Positions 7,260-15,877 of a stretch of 64,000 nucleotides of DNA are shown piece by piece. The position numbers were made by a program, and so were the translations under genes. Every line of letters begins with the position of its first letter. Positions within the stretch are counted from its first letter, which is position 1. Source of the stretch: Streptomyces sp. SN-593 (GTDB lineage Bacteria > Actinomycetota > Actinomycetes > Streptomycetales > Streptomycetaceae). The stretch covers positions 2,549,501 through 2,613,500 of the forward strand of contig NZ_AP018365.1 of the NCBI RefSeq assembly GCF_016756395.1, in the 5' to 3' direction. Below the pieces are notes generated by a model. The model saw nothing but the letters and a program-made list of their open reading frames with translations. It was not told where the DNA came from and did no database searches.

Positions 7260-8996
7260 GTGCTGATCCGACTCCTGCGCTCCCACCTGAGACCGTACAA
7301 ACGTCCCATCGTGACGCTGATCACGCTCCAGCTGCTGTCCACGATCGGCGCCCTCTACCTGCCGACCCTGAACGCCGACATCATCGACAACGGCGTGGTC
7401 AAGGGTGACACCGGGTACATCCTCGGGCTGGGCGGGGTCATGCTCGGCGTGACCGTGGTGCAGATGACGTGCGCGATCGGCGCGGTCTACTTCGGCGCCA
7501 GGACCGCGATGTCCGTCGGCCGCGACCTGCGCAGGTCCGTCTTCACCCAGGTGCAGAGCTTCTCCGCGCGCGAGGTCGGCCAGTTCGGGGCGCCGTCGCT
7601 GATCACCCGCAGCACCAACGACGTGCAGCAGGTCCAGATGCTGGTGCTGATGAGCTTCACGCTGATGGTGACCGCGCCGATCATGTGCGTGGGCGGCATC
7701 ATCATGGCGCTCGGCCAGGACGTGCCGCTGTCCGCGCTGCTGCTCGTCGTGGTCCCGGTGCTCGGTGTCTCGGTGAGCCTGATCGTCCGCAGGATGCGCC
7801 CGCTCTTCCGCACCATGCAGAAGCGCGTCGACTCCGTGAACCGGGTGCTGCGCGAGCAGATCACCGGGATCCGGGTGATCCGCGCGTTCGTCAAGGACGG
7901 CTACGAGCGGCAGCGCTTCGGGGCCGCCAACGACGAGCTGACCGCGGTGTCACTGTCCACCGGGCGGCTGATGGCGCTGATGTTCCCGACCGTGATGGCG
8001 ATCGTGAACGTCTCCAGCGTGGCCGTGCTCTGGTTCGGCGCGCACCGGATCGACAGCGGCGGTATGAAGATCGGCGCGCTCACCGCGTTCCTGACCTACC
8101 TGATGCAGATCCTGATGTCGGTCATGATGGCCACCTTCATGTTCATGATGGTGCCGCGCGCCGAGGTGTGCGCCGAGCGGATCCAGGAGGTGCTCGGCAC
8201 CGAGTCCAGCGTGGTGCGGCCGGCCGCGCCGGTCACCACCCTGCGCCGGCACGGCCACCTCGAACTGCGCGGCGCGACCTTCGCCTACCCCGGCGCCGAG
8301 GCCGCGGTGCTGCGCGACGTCGACCTGGAGGCCCTGCCCGGGCAGACCACCGCGGTGATCGGCTCCACCGGCAGCGGCAAGTCCACCCTCCTCGGCCTGA
8401 TCCCGCGGTTGTACGACGCGACCGCCGGCCGGGTACTGGTCGACGGCGAGGACGTGTCCCGGCTCGACCCCGCGCTCCTGGCCGAGACCGTCGGCCTGGT
8501 ACCGCAGAAGCCCTACCTGTTCTCCGGGACCGTGGCGAGCAACCTGCGCTACGGCAAGCCCGACGCCACCGACGAGGAGCTGTGGCACGCGCTGAGGGTC
8601 GCGCAGGCCGAGGACTTCGTCCGGAAGCTGGAAGGAGGTCTGGAGGCGCCGATCGCGCAGGGCGGCGGCAACGTCTCCGGCGGCCAGCGGCAGCGGTTGG
8701 CGATCGCCCGCTGCCTGGTGCGGCGCCCCGAGATCTACCTCTTCGACGACTCCTTCTCCGCGCTGGACTACGCCACCGACGCGGCGCTGCGCCGCGCGCT
8801 GGCGGAGGAGACCGCCGAGGCCACCGTGGTGATCGTCGCCCAACGGGTCTCCACGATCCGCGACGCGCACCGCATCGTGGTCCTCGACGAGGGCCGCGTG
8901 GTCGGCACCGGCACCCACAGCGAGCTGATGCGCGACAACGAGACCTACCGGGAGATCGTGCTGTCCCAGCTCACCGAGCAGGAGGCGGCGGCGTGA
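7260..8996 (+). CDS. ABC exporter half-transporter, subunit with non-canonical ATP site
   Basis: A 578-residue fusion of a six-helix membrane domain (about residues 1-310) and a nucleotide-binding domain (about 330-578). Walker A is GSTGSGKST, the signature is VSGGQRQRL and the H-loop lies in VIVAQRVSTIRD. Walker B ends IYLFDDSF, with Asp where the catalytic Glu is expected. That pattern matches the degenerate subunit of heterodimeric exporters such as TM287/288 or LmrCD; the partner is the gene at 10474. The GTG start at 7260 follows a repeated SD-like sequence. The substrate is unknown, typically lipids or hydrophobic drugs. Its stop codon now abuts an IS110 insertion that separates it from its partner. 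Confidence 0.88.
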   Translation: MLIRLLRSHLRPYKRPIVTLITLQLLSTIGALYLPTLNADIIDNGVVKGDTGYILGLGGVMLGVTVVQMTCAIGAVYFGARTAMSVGRDLRRSVFTQVQSFSAREVGQFGAPSLITRSTNDVQQVQMLVLMSFTLMVTAPIMCVGGIIMALGQDVPLSALLLVVVPVLGVSVSLIVRRMRPLFRTMQKRVDSVNRVLREQITGIRVIRAFVKDGYERQRFGAANDELTAVSLSTGRLMALMFPTVMAIVNVSSVAVLWFGAHRIDSGGMKIGALTAFLTYLMQILMSVMMATFMFMMVPRAEVCAERIQEVLGTESSVVRPAAPVTTLRRHGHLELRGATFAYPGAEAAVLRDVDLEALPGQTTAVIGSTGSGKSTLLGLIPRLYDATAGRVLVDGEDVSRLDPALLAETVGLVPQKPYLFSGTVASNLRYGKPDATDEELWHALRVAQAEDFVRKLEGGLEAPIAQGGGNVSGGQRQRLAIARCLVRRPEIYLFDDSFSALDYATDAALRRALAEETAEATVVIVAQRVSTIRDAHRIVVLDEGRVVGTGTHSELMRDNETYREIVLSQLTEQEAAA

Positions 8997-9013
8997 GTTT
9001 CCTGAGTCAACCT

Positions 9014-10267
9014 CTATGCCGCCAGGGGGGCGTCGGCGGTCGTGTTGATCTTGTTGTTGGCTTGGTGGATGTCGGGGTCGTAGCAGGTGCCGGTGCGCCA
9101 GCAGGCCCACATCACCCGGAGCCAGGATCGGGCGAGGATTCGGACGGCGTGGGGGTGCCGCTTTTTGCGGGCCCGGGCGTCGTCGTAGATCTTGGCGGCC
9201 CACTGGCTGCCGTGTCGGCTGTTGTCGGCGAAGGTCGTGAGCGCGACGCGGGCTCTGCGGTTGGTCGCGAAGCGGAAAGCGACTGTGCGGGACTTGCCCG
9301 AGGCGCGGGTCACGGGGACGACGCCGGCTTCGGCGATCAGCTGTTCGCAGGTCTGGGCGCGTTCCAGGAGCGGGCCGATCTCGCCGATGACCTGGCCGAG
9401 GCTGATCGTGCCGATGCGCGGCAGGGTGGCGAACAGCGGCGCGTAAGGGTGCGTGGCGGTGGCCTCGGTGATGGCCTTGTCCAGGGCGCGGATGGTCGCG
9501 CGTATGCCGTGCACGAGCTGGACCTGGACACGGATGAGGTGCTCGACGACCGTCTCGCTGAGGCGGGAGGCGGCTGTGGGGGCCGAGCGCAGGCGTTCGA
9601 TGAGGACGCTGCCGGGCTTCTTGCCGGAGTAGCCACGGCGTTTGCACCAGGTTTCCAGGCGCCCCGCGGTGAGCTTGGCGGCGGAGGCCGGGGTCGGGTA
9701 GCGCTCCAGGAAGGCCTGGGCGATGTCGCTGTCGAGCTTGCCGAAGACTGCCTTGCCGCCGGGCCAGTGTTCGTCCAGGAGCGCGGCGAGTTGGTTGACG
9801 GCGGCGATGCGGGCCTCGATGTGGTCGGCGCGCTGGCGGGTGAGGGCCTGCAGGTCGAGAGTGGCCGGCTCGGTGGGCTCCAGCCGGGGCAGCAGGTGGC
9901 CGTCGGTGCGCAGGTAGTCGGCGAGTTTCATGCTGTCGCCGGCGTCGGTCTTGGCTTTGGAAGCGCCCCAGCGTGCCCGCATCGCGTGAAAGGCGTTCGG
10001 GTGCACCGGCACCACCGGGTGCCCGGCGGCCAGGAGCCGGTCGACGGCCAGGCCCCTGGTGGTCTCGATGGCGACCGGCAGGTCGGCGGGATCTGCGTGC
10101 TTGCGCAGCCGGGCCAGGGTCTTGGCGAACCCTTCCTCGGTGTGGGTCGGTTCCCACCGGTCGATGCGTTTGCCGGTGTCGTCCATGACCGTCACGTCGT
10201 GCGTTTCGGTCGCCCAGTCCCATCCGATGAACACGTGCGTCGTACTCCTGTACCGCTGGCGGAGCAC
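9014..10267 (-). CDS. IS110-family transposase/recombinase (DEDD type)
   Basis: A 417-residue recombinase with the two IS110 domains: an N-terminal RuvC-like DEDD domain (GWDWA, VAIETT and KTDAGDSMKLAD supply the acidic residues) and a C-terminal Transposase_20 domain (LPRIGTISLGQVIGEI, then LIAEAGVVPVTRASGKS with the conserved Ser region). It appears intact, without frameshift. Translation may begin at the GTG at 10267 or at the GTG at 10234 immediately before FIGWDWA; most relatives start close to this motif. IS110 enzymes act with a structured RNA transcribed from the non-coding end of the element. Confidence 0.92.
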   Translation of the reverse strand: MLRQRYRSTTHVFIGWDWATETHDVTVMDDTGKRIDRWEPTHTEEGFAKTLARLRKHADPADLPVAIETTRGLAVDRLLAAGHPVVPVHPNAFHAMRARWGASKAKTDAGDSMKLADYLRTDGHLLPRLEPTEPATLDLQALTRQRADHIEARIAAVNQLAALLDEHWPGGKAVFGKLDSDIAQAFLERYPTPASAAKLTAGRLETWCKRRGYSGKKPGSVLIERLRSAPTAASRLSETVVEHLIRVQVQLVHGIRATIRALDKAITEATATHPYAPLFATLPRIGTISLGQVIGEIGPLLERAQTCEQLIAEAGVVPVTRASGKSRTVAFRFATNRRARVALTTFADNSRHGSQWAAKIYDDARARKKRHPHAVRILARSWLRVMWACWRTGTCYDPDIHQANNKINTTADAPLAA

Positions 10268-10474
10268 CTGCCCGGTGGTGAGGTCGTCTGCCGGGAGCTC
10301 ATTAATCGGCCCTCTGCGGGGCGTGTCCCTGAAGCCGATCAGACGGCCTCGGCCCGGCAGGGCTGGCAGAACTCACGCTGGCCGTCGAACGGCTCGCGAC
10401 GATGGCCATGCACCCGCCGGGACCGAGAGGTCACAACCCTACCGAAGAGGGCTGCAGAAGGGATGGTCCTCTAA
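10268..10474 (-). ncRNA. Candidate bridge-RNA region of the IS110 element
   Basis: IS110-group elements are known to encode a bridge RNA of roughly 150-250 nt in the non-coding end 5' of the transposase, with loops that pair with target and donor DNA. Here 207 bases fit that position and size. On the minus strand several short self-complementary pieces can be seen (for instance GGCC and GTCG near 10385-10412 with their complements), but I cannot fold it or assign loops by eye. The call rests on position and family knowledge, not on a demonstrated RNA structure. Confidence 0.45.
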
Positions 10475-12585
10475 TGAGCGACGGTGTGAGCGGGCGCGCG
10501 AACGGCAGCCCGAACGGCCACGCGAACGGCAGTGGCGGCGACCCGAAGGGCAGCGGCCCGAACGGGAGCGGTGCCGGCGCAGGAGCCGGAGCAGGTGCCG
10601 GGGCGGGTGCCCCGGGCGGCGACCGGCTGGCCAAGGCGCCGACACGGCGCGGACCCTCACCGGTGGCCGGGCCGGGAGGGGGCCGCTTCATCGGCGGCGG
10701 CCCGATCGAGCGGTCCATGGACTTCAAGGGCTCCCTGAAGCGGCTGATCGGCCTGATGCGGCCGGACCGGGCCTGGACGTACCTGGTGCTGGTGCTCGGC
10801 ACCGCGAGCGCCGGGCTGGCGGTGACCGGGCCCCGTATCCTCGGCCACGCCACCGACCTGGTCTTCGCCGGCGTGATCGGCCGGCAGACCCGCGGCGCCG
10901 ACAAGCAGCAGGTGCTCGACACGCTGCGCGCGCACGGGAACGGCAAGGTCGCCGACCTGCTGTCGGGCATCGACTTCACCCCCGGCCAGGGCATGGACTT
11001 CGGCGCGATCGGCAACGTGCTGCTGCTCGCGCTGTGCGTGTACCTCGGCGCGTCGCTGTTCAGCGTGATGCAGATGCGCACCGCGACGAAGGTGATCAAC
11101 CGCGCGGTGTACCGGCTGCGCCGCGACGTGGAGGACAAGCTCTCCCGGCTGCCGCTGGCGTACTTCGACCAGCAGCCGCGCGGCGAGGTGCTCAGCCGGG
11201 TCACGAACGACATCGACAACATCGGCCAGACCATGCAGCAGACCCTGGGTCAGCTCGTGAACGCGCTGCTGACCATCATCGGCGTGCTGGCGATGATGTT
11301 CTGGATCTCCTGGCTGCTGGCACTGGTCGCGCTCGTCACCATGCCGGTCACGCTGCTGGTCGCCACCCGGGTCGGCAAACGGGCGCAGCCGCAGTTCGTC
11401 AAGCAGTGGAAGACCACCGGCCAGTTGAACGCGCACATCGAGGAGATGTACACCGGGCACTCCCTGGTGAAGGTCTTCGGCCGGGCGGAGGAGTCCGCGG
11501 CGGTCTTCGAGGAGCACAACGAGGCGCTCTTCCGCTCGGGCTTCCGGGCGCAGTTCATCTCCGGCACGATCCAGCCGCTGCTGACGTTCATCGGCAACCT
11601 CAACTACGTCCTGGTGGCGGTGGTCGGCGGGCTGCGGGTCGCGACGGGCGCGCTGTCGGTCGGCGACGTGCAGGCGTTCATCCAGTACTCACGGCAGTTC
11701 AGCCAGCCGCTCACCCAGGTCGCGAGCATGTCGAACCTGATCCAGTCCGGGGTGGCCTCGGCCGAGCGGGTCTTCGAACTCCTCGACGCCGAGGAGCAGT
11801 CGGACGACCCGGCGCGGCCGGCGCGCCCGCCGGAGACGCGCGGCCGGGTCGCGATGGAGGAGGTCTCCTTCCGCTACGTGCCGGACAAGCCGCTGATCGA
11901 CGGCCTGTCGCTGGCGGTGGAGCCCGGCCACACGGTGGCGATCGTCGGACCGACCGGGGCGGGCAAGACCACCCTGGTGAACCTGCTGATGCGGTTCTAC
12001 GAGGTCTCCGGCGGCCGGATCACCCTGGACGGCACGGACATCGCCGCGATGTCCCGGGAGGAGCTGCGCTCCTCGATCGGCATGGTGCTCCAGGACACCT
12101 GGCTGTTCGGCGGGACCATAGCCGAGAACATCGGCTACGGCCACGAGGGCGCCACCCGGGAGCGGATCGAGGAGGCGGCCCGCGCCGCGCACGCCGACCG
12201 CTTCATCCGCACCCTGCCGGACGGCTACGACACGGTCATCGACGACGAGGGCACCGGCGTCAGCGCCGGCGAGAAGCAGCTCATCACGATCGCGCGGGCG
12301 TTCCTCTCCGACCCGGTGATCCTCGTGCTCGACGAGGCGACCAGCTCGGTGGACACCCGCACGGAGGTGCTCATCCAGCGCGCGATGGCGCGGCTCAGCC
12401 ACGGCCGTACCAGCTTCGTCATCGCGCACCGGCTGTCCACGATCCGCGACGCCGACGTCATCCTCGTCATGGAGTCGGGCGCGATCGTCGAACAGGGCAC
12501 CCACGACGAACTGCTCGCCGAGGACGGGGCCTACGCCCGGCTGTACTCGGCGCAGTTCGCACAGGCGGTCGCCGAGGTCGACTGA
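10474..12585 (+). CDS. ABC exporter half-transporter, subunit with canonical Walker B
   Basis: A 703-residue membrane-NBD fusion. Residues 1-~65 are low-complexity Gly/Asn/Ser/Ala (including an alternating Ala-Gly run), then six membrane helices and an NBD with Walker A GPTGAGKTT, the altered signature VSAGEKQLI and canonical Walker B VILVLDEATSSVD. Altered signature here and altered Walker B in the 7260 gene together make one degenerate and one consensus ATP site, as in TM287/288-type heterodimers. The ATG at 10474 appears to be provided by the end of the IS110 element; AGAAGGGATGG upstream could serve as its ribosome binding site. A GTG-SDGVS start overlapping the first gene's stop was probably the ancestral arrangement. 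Confidence 0.88.
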   Translation: MSDGVSGRANGSPNGHANGSGGDPKGSGPNGSGAGAGAGAGAGAGAPGGDRLAKAPTRRGPSPVAGPGGGRFIGGGPIERSMDFKGSLKRLIGLMRPDRAWTYLVLVLGTASAGLAVTGPRILGHATDLVFAGVIGRQTRGADKQQVLDTLRAHGNGKVADLLSGIDFTPGQGMDFGAIGNVLLLALCVYLGASLFSVMQMRTATKVINRAVYRLRRDVEDKLSRLPLAYFDQQPRGEVLSRVTNDIDNIGQTMQQTLGQLVNALLTIIGVLAMMFWISWLLALVALVTMPVTLLVATRVGKRAQPQFVKQWKTTGQLNAHIEEMYTGHSLVKVFGRAEESAAVFEEHNEALFRSGFRAQFISGTIQPLLTFIGNLNYVLVAVVGGLRVATGALSVGDVQAFIQYSRQFSQPLTQVASMSNLIQSGVASAERVFELLDAEEQSDDPARPARPPETRGRVAMEEVSFRYVPDKPLIDGLSLAVEPGHTVAIVGPTGAGKTTLVNLLMRFYEVSGGRITLDGTDIAAMSREELRSSIGMVLQDTWLFGGTIAENIGYGHEGATRERIEEAARAAHADRFIRTLPDGYDTVIDDEGTGVSAGEKQLITIARAFLSDPVILVLDEATSSVDTRTEVLIQRAMARLSHGRTSFVIAHRLSTIRDADVILVMESGAIVEQGTHDELLAEDGAYARLYSAQFAQAVAEVD

Positions 12586-12615
12586 GCGGCCGCCGCCGGG
12601 GCCGACCGGACACGG

Positions 12616-12653
12616 CGCCGCCCCCTCGCGTGTCGGGACGCGAGGGGGCGGCG
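12616..12653. terminator. Bidirectional terminator hairpin
   Basis: A perfect 16-bp stem (CGCCGCCCCCTCGCGT with its complement) closes a 6-base loop GTCGGG. It sits in the 82-bp gap between the convergent ABC operon and the secreted-protein gene and should terminate both. No T-run, as is common for actinomycete terminators. Confidence 0.85.
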
Positions 12654-12667
12654 GTGTGCGCGCGCCG

Positions 12668-13711
12668 TCAGCGGTTGACGCTCTGGATCTCCTGCACGGT
12701 GACCTCCTGCGGGGTGCCGAACGTGCCGCTCGGCAGAGCCTTCGGCGTGGCCTGGCCGGTGCCGGTCCAGCTGATCTTCCACGTCACGGTCGCCGTCAGC
12801 CGGTACGAACCGCCGTCGGTGGACTTCAGGTAGGTCACCCCGCACGGCGGGTCGCCCTTCGCACCGTCGGTGTACTGCACGCCCAAGGTGCCGTCCTTGC
12901 CGGCCACGCAGGTGCCGGAGGAGGGGAAGAGCTGCGCGTCCGAGGTCCCCGGGTCGATGTGCAGGCTCACCGGGGTCGCGGTCGTGGTGGCCTCGACGCC
13001 GTAGTCCGGGAGGTAGGCGCGCACCGACACCGGGTGGAAGTCCGCGCCGTCCATCCACACCCACGTCGGCAGGTTGACCGTCTGCGTCCCCGCGGGGTTG
13101 GTCTGCGCGGTGCCCTGCGGGATGAGGATCTGGCGGTAGGCCAGTTCGGCGAGGATCTCCGGGGTGACCGCGTTCTTGTGCTCGGGCGGCGGAGCCTGGC
13201 CGATGGGGACCCAGAAGGGTTCGTCGGTGCAGGAGTTCGCCCCGGGCAGGCCGCCGTTCTCCGGCGGGGAGTAGCCCTGCCAGAAATACCCCTTGCCCTG
13301 CTGGTCGAGGTTGAAGTCCTTGTACGGCTTGCCGTTGACGTACCGGTCCTTCTCCTTGCTCTTCCACTCCTCGCTGGGCGAGTCCTCCGACCACACCTGC
13401 TCCGACTCCGCCTTCATCTCCTTCGGGGAGTAGGTCGGCTGGTACCAGCAGGCAGGCGGCGACCAGTTCCCGACGGGCGTCAGCGGACCGACGCTCGTGC
13501 CGCCGCCTGACGTACCGTTCTTGGACTTGTCGTACTGCACTCCGACGGTCGCGGAGATGGATGGGCCGCTGCCGGGGTCCTTCGTGTTGGCCTGACCTGC
13601 CGCATCTGTCGTTCCGCCCAACCCCGCATAGGCAACACCTGGTGTCAGGGCGAGGAGAAGCCCGGCACACGCAGCAATTCCCCTCCCCACCCGCGGACTT
13701 ACGGTTGGCAT
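12668..13711 (-). CDS. Secreted protein of unknown function
   Basis: A 347-residue protein with a clear Sec signal peptide: basic start MPTVSPRVGRG, hydrophobic AACAGLLLALT and an AYA cleavage site near residue 28. The mature part is rich in Trp, Tyr, Pro and Gly, with several cysteines (for example ACWYQP and NSCTDEPFW) that may form disulphides. No catalytic motif is recognised. Its ATG overlaps the end of the upstream lipoprotein gene by 13 bases, so the two are translationally coupled and likely act together at the cell surface. Similar proteins are, as I recall, common but uncharacterised in Streptomyces. Confidence 0.75.
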   Translation of the reverse strand: MPTVSPRVGRGIAACAGLLLALTPGVAYAGLGGTTDAAGQANTKDPGSGPSISATVGVQYDKSKNGTSGGGTSVGPLTPVGNWSPPACWYQPTYSPKEMKAESEQVWSEDSPSEEWKSKEKDRYVNGKPYKDFNLDQQGKGYFWQGYSPPENGGLPGANSCTDEPFWVPIGQAPPPEHKNAVTPEILAELAYRQILIPQGTAQTNPAGTQTVNLPTWVWMDGADFHPVSVRAYLPDYGVEATTTATPVSLHIDPGTSDAQLFPSSGTCVAGKDGTLGVQYTDGAKGDPPCGVTYLKSTDGGSYRLTATVTWKISWTGTGQATPKALPSGTFGTPQEVTVQEIQSVNR

Positions 13712-14355
13712 TGCTTGTCCCCCCTGTAGGACGTCACATTGTCGGTCTGCCAGACACCTTGCGCGTTCTTCTTGAGGTCCGTGTTGTACAGCACGTAGTC
13801 GAGAGAACTCCCCGCAGTGTGTTCGACCTCGCCGGTCTTCCGGTCCTTCGGGAACGCCTTGCTCTCGTCCGAGCAGTAGATCACCGCCGCGTCGTTCGAA
13901 CTCAGCAGGGTCACCTTGCGGTCGAAGAACAGCACCGTCCCCGTCCACGACTTCCCCTTGTCCAGGAAGCCGCGAATGTACGGAAGCGCCTTCTGGTAAC
14001 CCAGGCCCACTCCGTAGAAGGGCAGCGCCTTCGTCTTCGTGGTCCCCTGGAAGACCGCGTCGTCCATCGCTTCGACCCAGTGGGCGTTGTCCGCGAGGAT
14101 CGCGTCCTTCGCCGCGTCTCCCGTGCTCTGGTCCTCGAACACGTCATGCGCGTCCGAAGGGAACGTGATCGTCGGGCGGTCGGCTGCCGCGGACGAGGTG
14201 GAAGGCGAGGCGGACGCCGCCGCGGACGTGGACGGCGAACCGCTCGGCGACTGCTGGATCTTGTCCGCCGAGTCCGAGCCACCGCCGCAGGCGGTCAGCA
14301 GCAAGGCGGTGGACGTCGTCACGCAGACGGCAACGAGTGCGATCGGTGCGCGCAT
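13699..14355 (-). CDS. Putative lipoprotein of unknown function
   Basis: A 218-residue protein with a lipoprotein signal: MRAPIALVAVCVTTSTALLL followed by the lipobox LTAC, giving Cys at about residue 24 as the lipidated residue. A Ser/Ala/Pro-rich spacer (about residues 30-60) precedes a globular domain containing PFYGVGLGYQKALPYIRGF and a C-terminal CQP. The domain looks like a small NTF2-like or similar fold but I cannot assign it. The ATG at 14355 is chosen because the signal sequence starts there. It overlaps the following secreted-protein gene by 13 bases. Confidence 0.78.
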   Translation of the reverse strand: MRAPIALVAVCVTTSTALLLTACGGGSDSADKIQQSPSGSPSTSAAASASPSTSSAAADRPTITFPSDAHDVFEDQSTGDAAKDAILADNAHWVEAMDDAVFQGTTKTKALPFYGVGLGYQKALPYIRGFLDKGKSWTGTVLFFDRKVTLLSSNDAAVIYCSDESKAFPKDRKTGEVEHTAGSSLDYVLYNTDLKKNAQGVWQTDNVTSYRGDKQCQP

Positions 14356-14507
14356 GGTCAACAGGCTCCCGTTCGTTCGACGGACGCCGTCGAACCGGAC
14401 CCCACGCACCCACGCACATGCGCCCCGCCCGCGGCCCCCTGGCACTTGGTCCCCACATTACCCAACCCCGCGGCGGCCGGACACCGGCTTCCCGTGCGGA
14501 AGGAGGG

Positions 14508-15626
14508 TCAGTCGAGGTAACCGCGCAACTGCTCCGCGAAGGTGTGGTCGCGCAGCTTCGCCAGGGTCCTGGACTCGATCTGGCGGATGCGCTCCCGGGT
14601 GACGCCGAAGATCGCGCCGATCTCCTCCAACGTGCGGGGCCGCCCGTCGGTCAGGCCGTACCGGAGCTGGACCACCCGGCGTTCGCGCTCGCCGAGCGTG
14701 GACAGCACCGCCTCCAGGTGCTCGCGCAGCAGCAGGAAGGCGGCCGACTCGACGGGGGACGCCGCGTCGCGGTCCTCGATGAGGTCGCCGAACGCCACCT
14801 CCTCCTCGCCGACCGGCGCGTGCAGGGAGACCGGTTCCTGCGCCAGCCGGAGCACCTCGCCGACCCGCGCCCGCGGCAGCTCCAGTTGGGCGGCCACCTC
14901 CTCCAGGGTCGGCTCGCTGCCGCGTTCCTGGACCAGCCGGCGCTGTACCCGCACCACGCGGTTGATCAGCTCGACGACGTGCACGGGCACCCGGATCGTC
15001 CGGGCCTGGTCCGCCAGCGCCCGGGACATCGCCTGGCGGATCCACCAGGTCGCGTAGGTGGAGAACTTGTAGCCGCGCGCGTAGTCGAACTTCTCGACCG
15101 CGCGGATCAGGCCGAGGTTGCCCTCCTGGACCAGGTCGAGCATGGTCAGGCCGCGCCCGATGTAACGTTTCCCCACCGAGACCACCAGGCGCAGGTTCGC
15201 CTCGATCAGCCGCCGCTTGGCCATCCGGCCCATGACCACCAACCGGTCCAGGTCCACCGCGAGCTGCGAGTCCAGGTCCGGGAACGCGGCCAGCCGCTCC
15301 TCCGCGAACAGGCCCGCCTCGACCCGCCGGGCCAGGTCGACCTCCTCCGCGGCGGTCAGCAGCGGGATGCGGCCGATCTCGCGCAGGTACTGGCGGAAGA
15401 GGTCGGCCGACGGCCCGGCGGAGAGGTCCGCGCGGTGGAGGGGCGGCTCGACGCCCGGTGCGTCCGCCCGCTCGTCCCCCGGCTCGCCCGGCCCCGCCTC
15501 CCGCTCCGCGGCCGGGGCCTCGATCGCGCGCAGTTCCTCCGCCGGGGGCTCCCGCGCCACCACCTCGGCGAGGGCAGGGGGAATCGGCTCGTCGGGCGTG
15601 ATCTGGACCTGGGCGTGTGTCCGCAC
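14508..15626 (-). CDS. hrdA: RNA polymerase principal-like sigma factor, HrdA type
   Basis: A sigma-70 protein with all core regions: 1.2 ([21 protein letters not shown]), region 2 ([13 protein letters not shown], then [23 protein letters not shown] and [15 protein letters not shown]), region 3 and region 4 ([29 protein letters not shown]). Only a short acidic N-terminal extension precedes region 1.2, as in the group 2 Hrd factors of Streptomyces, not the long one of HrdB. The GTG at 15626 is preferred because CGGAGGTCG lies 8 bases before it; an upstream GTG at 15740 has no clear SD. Immediate linkage to dnaG matches hrdA in S. coelicolor. It directs RNA polymerase to an alternative or overlapping set of housekeeping-like promoters. 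Confidence 0.85.
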   Translation of the reverse strand: MRTHAQVQITPDEPIPPALAEVVAREPPAEELRAIEAPAAEREAGPGEPGDERADAPGVEPPLHRADLSAGPSADLFRQYLREIGRIPLLTAAEEVDLARRVEAGLFAEERLAAFPDLDSQLAVDLDRLVVMGRMAKRRLIEANLRLVVSVGKRYIGRGLTMLDLVQEGNLGLIRAVEKFDYARGYKFSTYATWWIRQAMSRALADQARTIRVPVHVVELINRVVRVQRRLVQERGSEPTLEEVAAQLELPRARVGEVLRLAQEPVSLHAPVGEEEVAFGDLIEDRDAASPVESAAFLLLREHLEAVLSTLGERERRVVQLRYGLTDGRPRTLEEIGAIFGVTRERIRQIESRTLAKLRDHTFAEQLRGYLD

Positions 15627-15877
15627 GGAAGCGACCTCCGCGGTGAGCGCGTCGTCGGGCTCAATAGAGGGCTCGGCACCGGGACCCCAGTGTGACCCAA
15701 GGGGCCGCCCGCCACGAGGGGCGCGCGGCGCCTTTTTCACGCCATGTCACCGCGTGTCCGCCGGCGGTCACGGGTGCCGCCGGCGGCCGCCCTCCTCCGG
15801 GACGCGCCGGGACGCGCCGGGAAGCACCGGGGCACGTGACGGCCGCGCACCACCCGTGGCATCTGCCGCGCGGGGGG

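Larger units (their letters stand above)
8998..10474 (-). mobile_element. IS110-family insertion sequence (about 1.48 kb)
   Basis: The element lies exactly between the two ABC exporter genes and carries one transposase gene on the minus strand. TGAG occurs at both junctions (8994-8997 at the end of the first ABC gene and 10475-10478 at the start of the second), so exact ends may shift by up to four bases. No terminal inverted repeats or longer target duplications are seen, as is usual for IS110 elements. The non-coding part is almost entirely on the 5' side of the transposase (about 207 bases) with only ~16 bases on the 3' side, the layout of the IS110 (not IS1111) group. Boundaries are inferred from the flanking operon rather than from a second copy. 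Confidence 0.8.
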
